Source: Linanthus parryae (Eukaryota; Streptophyta; Magnoliopsida; Ericales; Polemoniaceae). From it: a stretch of 64,000 nucleotides of DNA. The notes beneath the pieces are model-generated. The model did no database searches. It was not told the DNA's origin and saw nothing but the letters and a program-made list of their open reading frames with translations. Positions 11,101 to 19,859 of the stretch are shown piece by piece. The stretch covers positions 71,852,994-71,916,993 of the forward strand of contig JALGPY010000001.1 in NCBI GenBank assembly GCA_023055425.1, read 5' to 3'. Both the position numbers and the translations under genes were made by a program. Numbering within the stretch: the stretch's first letter is position 1; every line of letters begins with the position of its first letter.

Positions 11101-13774
11101 TTACTGATTTTGTCCGGTTTAGTGAAGAGGACGAACGAATCCTATTGGTTTGCTTGACTATGAATCAATCTGGACAGAGATTTGGGGTTTCTGGCAGTGC
11201 CAAAGACGGTCAAACGCCACTTATTCGTGCTGGTTCACTCAGCCGCAGTGAATTGATGTTGAGGAAGCTACGATTGATCGGCTCTGATACCACGTGTTGA
11301 GAGATTAAACACCGCAAGAGAGGAGCACCATAGTATAATTTGGGGTATCCACTGACTCAGTCAACCTTATGAATTAGGACCAAAATCATGCTATATTAAC
11401 GCCTACATCTTTTTCACCAGGTCCCCTCTCCTTAACAACCCGAACTCGACCAAACCTCCGCAATTTCGGAAGCTCCCTGTCGAATGGGATTGGCGTATGC
11501 CTCTCGCTTTAACTAATGCTACAGTTTTCAAGTGTTGTAATATGTTTCAATGCCCCTAGCTCGTTCACCATCTCTCTGGGTACAAGCCCCGATCTCCTCT
11601 ATGAGAATAGAGGCTTATCCACTTCCAACCCGGATTGTGGTCTAGTACGACTACTAATAGCTTTGCACTTTAAACTCAGTGCAAGTTCATTGAACATGTA
11701 GCACAAATACTATTCACTTCCAGTAGAAGATTGCGATCATCAATCTTCCACAACCTTTTCTGACCGACATTCCTCTTCGCCAGCTCAACGGTCTCCTGTA
11801 CCCGCCATTCGACTCGAGTCTAGAAGGCAGCGGCGGAGCCACCCAAGGGCAAGAGATGGCACTTGCCCTCCCTGAGTTTTCTAAATCAACACTGATACCC
11901 CTAATTATTAATATTTTGATACTGGTGTCTTTTTATTAACTACACGAATGTCCCCGCTGATTTCCAACTCTTGCACTAGTGTCCCTGTTATGAATTTACG
12001 TTGAATTTTTTCCCGGCTGTTTCTAATTCCTGGCTACGCCACTGCCAGAAGGCCATGGGGAGATCCGCCCTTTTCAAGATAAACGATTAAGTAAAATAAA
12101 AATCCTTAAACTTAGAATAATTCAAGTCTTGATCCGCTTCAAAATTTTTGGCAAGTATGGTTGTCTAGTTCTCTTATCTTATTATTGTGCCTTCGAAGGT
12201 CATACACCTCTCATTACTACTAGTTATTACAGATTTAGAATAAGTTGGCCATGACAAATCCTTTCATGATGACCTTTCATCATGAATTATTATGCAAGCG
12301 ATGTAACAAGTTCGAGGTAATCATTTTTTCACAGTGAATTGGAAGTAGATTCTCTGTTTGTTTCTTGCTATAGAATATTTTAGTTTGAATATTTATTTGA
12401 AAAATACGGCACTTATTATTGTGCCTTCGAAGGTCATACACCTCTCATTACTACTAGTTATTACAGATTTAGAATAAGTTGGCCATGACAAATCCTTTCA
12501 TGATGACCTTTCATCATGAATTATTATGCAAGCGATGTAACAAGTTCGAGGTAATCATTTTTTCACAGTGAATTGGAAGTAGATTCTCTGTTTGTTTCTT
12601 GCTATAGAATATTTTAGTTTGAATATTTATTTGAAAAATACGGCACTCATGTAGTTTGCTTTTTATTGTTGTTTATTCGAATCAAGGTTCTACCAGTGCA
12701 GCTCTCAAAGTCTTATTTGTGCAGAATCATCCAGTAGAATAATACTCAGTTGCACAACTCATAAAACAATAGATGTACGTCAGACGGTATCATTTATTAG
12801 ATAGAGAACTATCAAGAGAAATGATTATTTCTATGCAAAGAAGCATTTGGAAAGAATTTGGTATTAGATTATAGAAGAATAAATACACTTTAGGGGCTCT
12901 TAGCCATCCCACAGGTAGCGTAGTTCTTAGGCTGGCCTTGGTCTTCAGATTACTGCTCATCCTTTTAAGAATGAGTAGTTCTTGATGGCAACTTTTCATT
13001 TGTTATATTGTTGATTTACATGGAAGTTACATGTGCATTTTTACTACGGTGGCCGATGTTAATGTTTTAACTCCTGCAGGTAAGAGAGTGTCTGAAACAA
13101 AATGAGGAGCTGCGTGAGATGCTTGATAAGTTGAGAGCAGAACGAACTAGCATCCCTTTGAGTAATGGGGAGAACCAAAGGGGTCTGGTGTCAGAAAACA
13201 AAGATGGACCACCTGATTTTGGTTCCCCCGGATATAAAGCTGAAATGTCTTCTCTCCAGGTTCGAATTTTGCAGTGGTAGTACTGCCTCTACGTAATGTT
13301 TGTGATGTTAAGTTCTCGAGTCCTTTTATGGGTATTTCCTTGTTTCAGTCTAACCTAAGATTTTTCGTCATCGTGTTTTTCACATGACCTCTGTAGTATG
13401 CTGGTTTGTTAAGCTGATTGCATTTTTGCTGATATTTCTGTCTATCAGAGCCATCTTGCTAAAGAACAGAGCAGAGCGGAGGCATTATCAGCAGAGGTCA
13501 TGCAGCTATCAGTTCGCCTTCAACAGGCTACACAAGCATATAATGGTCTTGCACGCCTGTATGCTCTCTGCGGCTTCTGTCTTCTACTTTATGCTTGAAC
13601 AGTCTAATGATTAAGGTTTTGCCATTTTGCAAAAAAGGTATATTGAATTTTGACTGAGATCTTTCCTTTTTCCTTTGAATTTTCACGTGTTATTGCAGTT
13701 ACAAACCTGTACTACGGAACATAGAGAGCAGTCTCCTCAAAATGAAGCAAGATGGTTCCGTGACAGTGCAGTGA
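2151..13774 (+). CDS. GC3/GC4: Golgin candidate 3/4-like (GRIP-related ARF-binding) coiled-coil protein, C-terminal half
   Basis: The product is a Golgi-associated coiled-coil tether of the plant golgin-candidate 3/4 (GDAP1) type, a family targeted to the Golgi through an ARF-dependent GRAB region. Twelve exons can be read in one continuous frame: 2151-2240, 2343-2396, 4037-4114, 4192-4260, 4369-4524, 4608-4734, 8848-8888, 9348-9437, 9506-9610, 13080-13259, 13449-13558 and 13699-13774. They total 1176 bp, or 391 residues plus TGA. Sequence is heptad-rich and charged; recognisable family blocks are [71 protein letters not shown] and, near the end, [18 protein letters not shown]. The N-terminal half lies upstream of the window. 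All introns are GT-AG except the first visible one, whose donor reads CAG|GCAATT (GC-AG). Introns 4735-8847 and 9611-13079 are inflated by transposons. Family assignment is by remembered similarity; GC3 versus GC4 is not resolved. Confidence 0.85.
2397..4036. other. Intron of the golgin-like gene, no element recognised
   Basis: This 1.64-kb AT-rich intron runs from donor GTAAAG to acceptor TTTTCAG. No TIR, LTR end or conserved open frame was recognised. The 84- and 107-codon frames near its 3' end do not show a conserved motif, and the second overlaps the real exon 4037-4114 in another frame. Confidence 0.5.
5112..6506. mobile_element. Non-autonomous DNA transposon with GGCTATGTTTGG ends, hosting a TRIM
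   Basis: The left end reads GGGCTATGTTTGGA and the right end, reverse-complemented, reads GAGGCTATGTTTGGAA. Both are followed inward by purine-rich GGAAAA tracts, so the ends form an imperfect TIR pair about 1.4 kb apart. The interior (about 5320-5580) is GC-richer and exon-like compared with its flanks. No transposase is visible and no clean target duplication was identified, so the superfamily is left open. It lies in the 4.1-kb intron of the golgin-like gene and was itself hit by the TRIM at 5573-5916. Confidence 0.6.
5573..5916 (+). mobile_element. TRIM (terminal-repeat retrotransposon in miniature), complete
   Basis: Two 115-bp LTRs, 5573-5687 and 5802-5916, start TGTTGAGAAGTCCCACAT and end TTTACA, and differ at only a few positions. 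Directly after the 5' LTR lies TGGTATCAGAGCC (5688-5700), the primer-binding site complementary to initiator tRNA-Met. Just before the 3' LTR is the purine-rich GTGAGAGGGCA. The internal segment is only 114 bp and noncoding. A perfect 5-bp target duplication GAGGC flanks the unit (5568-5572 and 5917-5921). All hallmarks of a TRIM are present, so mobility would depend on proteins from another element. Confidence 0.93.
6680..6939. mobile_element. Stowaway-like MITE with perfect 23-bp TIRs
   Basis: The 23-bp terminus beginning CTACCTCTGTTTC is repeated exactly in inverted orientation at the right end, and TA lies on both sides (6678-6679, 6940-6941). Subterminal inverted blocks carry GGGTCACTTTGACYCGGTGATTTGG. 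The element is 260 bp and noncoding. Related, more decayed copies lie at about 31155-31453 and 48810-48962. Perfect TIRs suggest this is the youngest of the three. Confidence 0.9.
7830..8470. other. Possible organelle-derived (mitochondrial-like) DNA in intron
   Basis: This stretch is less AT-rich and differs in texture from the surrounding intron. Short tracts such as GATAGGACGTTTAAGAACGC, GCGAGAAGGGTGGCCCCCAC and CGGTACAAGCCCCTTTCGG remind me of plant mitochondrial intergenic DNA. No organelle gene is visible. The call rests on impression only; another low-copy insertion is equally possible. Confidence 0.3.
10231..10658 (-). pseudogene. Unidentified coding-like fragment in golgin intron, reverse strand
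   Basis: Two overlapping reverse-strand frames (137 and 61 codons) share one region. The 61-codon frame holds [12 protein letters not shown] and [12 protein letters not shown], which look protein-like, but it stops early and the other frame takes over, as expected of a frameshifted relic. I do not recognise the family. It lies between exons 9506-9610 and 13080-13259 of the golgin-like gene, within repeat-filled intron, so a degenerate transposon or captured gene fragment is most likely. Confidence 0.3.
11280..11330 (-). mobile_element. Relic of a reverse-strand LTR retroelement at its primer-binding site
   Basis: GGCTCTGATACCA (11280-11292) is the reverse complement of TGGTATCAGAGCC, the tRNA-Met primer-binding site also seen in the TRIM at 5688. 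On the reverse strand it is preceded by CTCTCAACACG, which resembles an LTR 3' end. The matching LTR body to the right and internal region to the left were not delimited. It is treated as a decayed fragment. Confidence 0.45.
11828..12044. mobile_element. hAT-type MITE
   Basis: The ends CAGCGGCGGAGCCA and TGGCTACGCCACTG form a 14-bp TIR with two mismatches, matching the CAGTGGCGGA-type terminus of many plant hAT elements. The flanking 8-bp direct repeats CTAGAAGG (11820-11827) and CCAGAAGG (12045-12052) agree at 7 of 8 positions, the size expected for hAT. It is 217 bp, noncoding and intronic. Confidence 0.85.
12178..12645. repeat. Identical 234-bp tandem duplication in golgin intron
   Basis: Positions 12178-12411 and 12412-12645 appear identical base for base when read side by side, from CTTATTATTGTGCC to AAAATACGGCA. 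No target duplication or TIR is associated. Identity implies either a very recent duplication or an assembly artefact. Confidence 0.9.
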
Positions 13775-15445
13775 GAAGATCTGGTGTGCAATATCTGTGA
13801 CCTTGCAGTGAAAGCGGATCAGTTTGCCAATGTGGATGAACTGCTTATTTTTATATATTTACTACAGCGGATATGAAATTAGAAGATTTATTAGCCAGAA
13901 GTGTTATACTATTATTATTGAAAAAGAGTGTTACAGATGGACTATCTTTGAATATCATGTATTAGGACGAAGTGTTTATTTTGTAACCTTTATTCGCTGA
14001 TAACTTTGATGTGAAGCTGTAAATGTTCAGGAAAGGAAAGGCTTTGAAGTAACTTGTCCACTGTTGAATATAATTACATATGTTTGGTACACCGCTGCAT
14101 TTGTAAACGTAATGGATAAATGCAGTAGTAAAATTAGCAGTCTTGGGCATTCCATATGGCTTCTGCACTGAAGGTTGGGAATTGAAAAAGACACGCTTGT
14201 GATGCCTTATCTCTCTCTACTCACCGATCTCCTTTGCTAGTTTATGTTACCTCTTATTCAGCAGATCCCGTAAAGATATGATGGGCTTGTCAACATAGTT
14301 TCACTTCTGTTATTCAGCACAAAGATTGTGCTGATGATGATTATGCCAGTGAAAATGAGTGTACACACCTATGTCATTTGCAAGTTTTGGCCCTAATGAC
14401 ATATGTAGCATAGATCGAAAGGCTTTTGAAGTTGCCATTGTTATTTTTCATTCGGCATTCTGTGCCTGTGTTTAGCTCAAAGATTGTGCCCTCAAATATC
14501 AAAACTACTTATCCCATCTGCATCTTGGCTATTGCTCCTGCAAGAAAAGTAGAAGAGATTGAGTGGTTTGTCAAAGCCTTTTTGGTTTTTGTTATCCTAA
14601 AAAGTTGCTTCTGGGGTGGACAGCGCAACGATTGTCTCTGCAATATCAAATGTACCCGCTAATCACCTTAGCTGGCAGATCAGTCTCAGTGGTTTGTCAA
14701 AGTTGCTATACCAAGGGAACTTCCCCAGTCTATTGCGTAGCTATCTGTAATCTCTCAATGGCATAGAATACAGGCTAGTGTACCCAAAGCTTTTAGTCGC
14801 GACATTGATTGCACCTAATAAGAAGATATTCACAATATTTATCGGTCTTTGCCATGTGGAAGAGCATGTGCTCAATGTGATCTAAAATCTTTGGGTTGAG
14901 GTTAAATGATTATATGACAGTCAAACACGGATAAATGATCTTGCTTACATTGTTGTATCATCTACACTTTGAACCTCAATACCCCACCTTGTCCAACAAG
15001 TTCCCGAAGAACAGCAAAAGGGTGGTTCTGCCTACCTACAATGTGGCATATGTTAAACAAGCTTCAATATGTGTAATCAGCAATCAGGAAGACTAACCAA
15101 GGGTTAGCCTCAAAATAAAAGAAGCACAAAGAAACAGGGCTGTAAAAACCAGATAGCATTAACTCAGTTGAAAAAATGGGCTAATCACGGTTTGGACTCC
15201 ATTGATGCTATATCTGCAAGTGTTTTTGACAATTAAAGGTATTCAAACCGTTCGTACGTATTGCAAAGTAGCAGCAGCAAGAAAGATGAGTAGTTCTCGT
15301 ACACAAAGGAACTGTACAAGTAGAATAATATGACCTATATCTTCCTATGTTCTGAAATCAATCGAGTTGTATAATAATAAGTTAAAAGAACTTGTAAGGT
15401 TACGAAGAAGCAAAGGCCGCACAACTCTATTTACCAGCAAGATGA
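13775..15445. other. Convergent intergenic region between golgin and CRR2 genes
   Basis: The 3' untranslated region of the golgin-like gene presumably occupies the first few hundred bases, and that of the reverse-strand PPR gene the last few hundred. No other gene, TIR or LTR end was recognised. Short open frames here show no conserved motif. Confidence 0.5.
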
Positions 15446-17401
15446 TCACCAGTAATCTCCACATGAACAATAGCCATCTTTAAAATGGTGAATGCGGTTG
15501 ATATCTCGCACTAGAATCTCTCTGTTGGCAAACTTTGAAATGAACTTGGTGACTGAATGACAATCTTCACATAGCCTCAAGTTCTTCGTAATCCGAATTC
15601 TCTCCCCTTTTCTACTATTAATCAGTCCGAAAGCTACTGCCCGTTTCTCGCTATGGCCCAATAGAATACGCTCTTTCTCTTCATCATCAAGATCATAGAG
15701 AACAATTCTAGTCAAAGGCACATAACCTTCCTCCTTCATCTCCGTCGACAGCTGCATTAGCAATGCATCGATCTGTTCAATTTGTGGATTGAACTCATCG
15801 ATTGATGTAAAGGAATATATCTTCCTTTTGACCTCAGTCCAACAACGACCTGGCACTTTCTGCAGTCCTCGAGCTTCAAGAAGTCTTTTCACTCGTTTCA
15901 CCTCACCCCACATCTTGGCTTCTGCATAAATATCAGCCAGAAGTACATAGTTTCCAGCATTTGTTGGCTCAAGCTCAAAGAGTCTACGGCTTGCTCTCTC
16001 TGCAAGTTCAACATTGCAATGTATTCTGCATGCTCCTAGGAGAGAACCCCAGACTTTAGCACCTGGTTCAATCCGCATATCTTCTATTACTTGAACAGCT
16101 TCATCTAATCGGTTGGCACGGCCAAGAAGGTCAACCATACAAGCATAATGCTCCACACTAGGATATAGTTTATGTTTCCGAACCATAGATTCATACAGAA
16201 CCTTACCTTCCTCGACAAGCCCAGCGTGGCTACAAGCTCCAAGCAGGCTCACAAATGATATCGGACTGGGAGAGACTCCTTGGTATAACATGTCTTCAAA
16301 AGTTTGAATTGCTTTCCTTCCAAATCCATGGATCCCATAACTCGAAATCATGGAATTCCATGCAACAACATCCCTCCTTTTCATTCTATCAAAAACACGA
16401 CGCCCCAATTCAAGGTTTCCGCATCTTGCATACAAAGTCACGAGGGCACTAAGAACTGGTAAAATAGAATCGAGCCCATTTCTGAGAATGTACCCGTGTA
16501 TCAATTTACCTTGCTCCAAAGCTGCAAGAGCTGCACATGCTTGGAGTACACTGACCATCGTCACAGAATTCGGAAGCGAATCGCCTCTCTGAAGCATCAT
16601 TTCGCGAAAAAGCTCCAAAGCCTCGAGGGCCTTGCCATTCTTTGCATAGCAAGCAATCATCGCGCTCCAGGAAACAACATTCTTCATTGGCATCTGGTTA
16701 AACACACGACTCGCGTACGATACATAACCATACCTGGCATACATATCAACCAATGTGGTCATGATATGAACATGGGTCTCGTAACCGTGTCTTAGAATGT
16801 GCGCATGTATTTCCTTCCCTTTCTGCAAGAGGGAAACGGATGACTCCGAAGCAACACAAGCCTTGAGTGCATACGTATATGTGAACCTATCTGAAGAAAT
16901 CCCCTTCTTCTGGTTCATTTGACTATACAGATTCAAAACCTCTTCACCGTGACCCGCTAGTGTGAGAGCTCTGAAGAGGGCATTCCACACAAATATAGTT
17001 CTCTTGTTAATTTTATCAAACACCTGGCGTGCATGATCAACACAGTCCAATTCCGAGTACATGTTAATGAGCTTTGTGGCCAAGAAGGGGTCTTCATCGA
17101 ACCCATTATCGAGGAGGTGACGGTGAACAGCCAGGCCATCAGAGATTGAGTTTTTGCGGGAGCAAGAGAGGATTAAATGCTCGTACGTTTGCTGGGTTGG
17201 GCTGGGTTCTTCAGAGAGGACTTGTATGGCTTGTTTGAGATTACCATTCTTGCACAAGGACTGAATCAATGGGTTGCTGTTTTTGTCGGCGGTGGTCGAG
17301 AGACGGCGAACGGTGACGCCGGAGGTCTGATGCTGTGAGTATATTCGGGTCGGGAGGTAAATCGGTGGTTGAGAAGTTTGAGGAGCCTGAAACGTCCACA
17401 T
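15446..17401 (-). CDS. CRR2: Chloroplast PPR-DYW protein, CRR2 orthologue
   Basis: This single uninterrupted 651-residue frame encodes a PLS-class pentatricopeptide repeat protein. In Arabidopsis, CRR2 is needed in the plastid for intercistronic processing between rps7 and ndhB, and so for the NDH complex. The N-terminus is rich in S, T, R and P without acidic residues, fitting a transit peptide. Tandem PPR motifs fill about residues 45-480 (for example VWNALFRALTLAGHGEEVL and VVSWSAMIACYAKNGKALEA), then E/E+ motifs, then the DYW deaminase-like domain: HSE at 583-585, CEDC at 611-614, CSC at 645-647, ending GDYW. Length is close to the Arabidopsis protein as I remember it, and block-by-block similarity is high. 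It is intronless, as usual for DYW genes, and lies tail-to-tail with the golgin-like gene. The HxE and CxxC zinc-site residues look intact. Confidence 0.93.
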   Translation of the reverse strand: MWTFQAPQTSQPPIYLPTRIYSQHQTSGVTVRRLSTTADKNSNPLIQSLCKNGNLKQAIQVLSEEPSPTQQTYEHLILSCSRKNSISDGLAVHRHLLDNGFDEDPFLATKLINMYSELDCVDHARQVFDKINKRTIFVWNALFRALTLAGHGEEVLNLYSQMNQKKGISSDRFTYTYALKACVASESSVSLLQKGKEIHAHILRHGYETHVHIMTTLVDMYARYGYVSYASRVFNQMPMKNVVSWSAMIACYAKNGKALEALELFREMMLQRGDSLPNSVTMVSVLQACAALAALEQGKLIHGYILRNGLDSILPVLSALVTLYARCGNLELGRRVFDRMKRRDVVAWNSMISSYGIHGFGRKAIQTFEDMLYQGVSPSPISFVSLLGACSHAGLVEEGKVLYESMVRKHKLYPSVEHYACMVDLLGRANRLDEAVQVIEDMRIEPGAKVWGSLLGACRIHCNVELAERASRRLFELEPTNAGNYVLLADIYAEAKMWGEVKRVKRLLEARGLQKVPGRCWTEVKRKIYSFTSIDEFNPQIEQIDALLMQLSTEMKEEGYVPLTRIVLYDLDDEEKERILLGHSEKRAVAFGLINSRKGERIRITKNLRLCEDCHSVTKFISKFANREILVRDINRIHHFKDGYCSCGDYW

Positions 17402-17589
17402 TAATGGAGAGAACGGTTTTGTTTGATCGATTCGCGGAAGAGTTTCAAAGCCTTCAACGGTATCTTGGATCAGTTGGAGTAATTAGGTTCTCCGAAGCTG
17501 CTTCCACACTGTTAGAGGTTTTCTGATAACAGTGTTGTACGGGTTGGAGAAACTTGGGCTAGCTTCCCCAAAAGTTGTGATAGGGCGAA

Positions 17590-18218
17590 AGACCGAAAAC
17601 ACCATTGTGATTTGGGGCAAAGACACACGATACCCGTATTGAGGGTAAAAGACACTTTTAACCCCTCTAATTTGACTGAAGGACACTTTCACCCCTTGGT
17701 CGAACTTCAAGTGACATGCATTCATGTGATTGATGGTTACGCTGTTAGTTTGCGGTTGGGGTTCCTCCCTGAAAATAGTTTTGAATCCAATTTTGCCCCT
17801 CATGTCTTGCAAAAACTCTATTACATCGTTGGGTAACCCCCATATATATTTTGCATAACGTATGAGCAAATTCATCCTAAGATTATTTTTAGTGGATACC
17901 CCTCGTTGAAAGTGTTCTTTTCCAAACTGAAAAACTAGAGCGTAAGTTTTAGCGCACCCCCCCCCCCTCCCTATTTTAGTGGCAGACCCCGCTCATTGAC
18001 TGACGGCGTCACAATTAGATAGTGTTAGTTATTTGAACTTCCGCACACTGAAGGGGTGAAAGTGTGTTTTTCCAGACTGGAAGGCTGTGAAACTATCCAT
18101 CAGTCAAACTATAGGGTAAACTTTAGCGCCACACCTTCCTACATTTAGTGAGAGACCCCACTCGTTCACTAAGGGCCTCACAATTAGGGTGTGTAAGTTA
18201 CTTGAAGTTCGGCAGACT
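17590..18218. repeat. Diverged tandem repeat upstream of CRR2, interrupted by the following element
   Basis: A unit containing TTTAGCGC, GAGACCCC or CAGACCCC, a CTCACAATTAG-type block, TGAA(C/G)TTC and CCATCAGTCAAACT recurs with a period near 178 bp (about 17940-18118 and 18118-18218). The second copy resumes after the long-TIR element, at about 19490-19570. A related block lies at 17620-17720. No coding potential was seen. A C11 run lies at about 17957-17967. Confidence 0.6.
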
Positions 18219-19484
18219 AAAATTGCACCGCTGGTATCCATCTTTTGACGTTTGTTACATTTTAATACTCATATTTTCAATTTCGACATTGACAATACCC
18301 AAATTTTAGTTTTGTTGCATCCGTAGTACCCATAGCTATTGAAAAGACAATAGTATCCTTAACATTATTTCACATTGTCCCATAGTTATTTGATAATAAA
18401 TTTTACCCCTATCATATTTAGAGTTAGCAATTATATAAAAGCTATGTAAAGTCAAATTAACCAAATATGAAAAAGATGAATACATAAAATAATAATAATG
18501 GAGTTAAAAAAAAAAAGAAACATGTAGTTTACGAAAAATTAATTTAATAAGGGTATTACAAAGCTCGTGTACCAAAAAATTGCAAAGAGTTGATTTAATT
18601 AGTATTTGTGTCTCGAAAAAATAAGAAAAAAAGTCGTGAATTAAGGGTTCCAACAGGCACAAAACATCTTTCAAAAAAAAAAAAAAAACAGACACAAAAC
18701 CAGAACGTTCTCACGCTCAATTTCCTTGTAGAATTCCCTACCCCCCCCCCCCATCACTTAGAAACAACACATCCCACAAGGATCGCAAGCAATGGAGTCT
18801 GCCGCCTAAGATTAAGCCATTCGCCTTAAACTCTACCGCCGAAGATTAAGCCATTCGCCTTAAATTTCTGGGACGAGTGCAACGCCGACTAAGATTGCCT
18901 TTTTCTGGTTGGTCAGTGAGGAGATGAGGGTGCTCCCGTTCGTCCTCGACCTTAAAGTGCGAGAAGGCAAATTCCTGAACCCTTTCGCGGACGGCGAAAC
19001 TCGGAGATGACAGGTTCATCTCCTTCAATGTTGTTAGCTGCTTGGAATCCTTTTTTATTTTCTCTAACTCAAATACTAATTAAATTAACCTTTTGTAGTA
19101 ATATTTTTGCACAAGTCTCGTTAACTTAATTATTTGTGTTCGTTTCCTGATTTTTATTCCTTTTCTATGTTTTTATTTATTCATTTATTTTTAATTTTCG
19201 TACTTGGATCGATCTGGTTTAATTTTTTTTTTGTATAATTGTTAAAGTGCATGATTATAATTAACTCTAAATATATTAGAGGTAAAAACTAATAACAGAT
19301 AACTGGGGGGGGGGGGGGGGGGGGTCCATGGCAAAATAATATTAAGGACATTATTGTCTTTTGTGTAGATATGGTACTATGGATGCAACAAAATTAAAAA
19401 TTGGGTACCGCCAATGCTAAAATTGTAAATGTGGGTATTAAACTGTAACAAAAGTCAAAAGATGGGTATTACCGGTGCAATTTT
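18219..19484. mobile_element. Long-TIR (MULE-like) element with a GC-rich captured-looking core
   Basis: The left terminus AAAATTGCACCG and the right terminus CGGTGCAATTTT are inverted copies, and homology continues inward for about 110 bp: the tract CTTTTGACGTTTGTTACA on the left pairs with TGTAACAAAAGTCAAAAG on the right. Long TIRs and no transposase point to a MULE-type non-autonomous element. Flanks GCAGACTAA and GCCACTAA may be a degraded target duplication. Comparison with the upstream repeat copy supports insertion into that repeat. The core (about 18780-19030) is GC-richer and contains a 20-bp duplication of AAGATTAAGCCATTCGCCTT. A C12 run (18741-18752) and a G20 run (19305-19324) are present. 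Confidence 0.7.
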
Positions 19485-19859
19485 GCCACTAACATGATAA
19501 AAAGTGTCATTTTCCAAACTAGAAGGAGTGGAAGTGTCCATCTGTCAAACTCAAGGATGACCATCGACAAATAAAACAAAACGGTTATTCACGGCCCTAC
19601 AAACCATAGAAGAGCTTTAGCTTCAAACTTCTTATGACACTGCTTCAATGAGATAGATTATTGCATATTAAATTATTATTATTTTTTTGAATTTGAGTTG
19701 TTTGATGTCAAAGATTCAATTTTAGGTTATTCGTAATCAAAACTATTGTTATGTCAAACCAGCTCACGAATTATATATGAATAAAGAAGAAGAAAATGAT
19801 TTTACGTAGTTCGCTAGCGAAAGGTTCGCTAACTACTTCCACGGAAGAAATCACCATTT

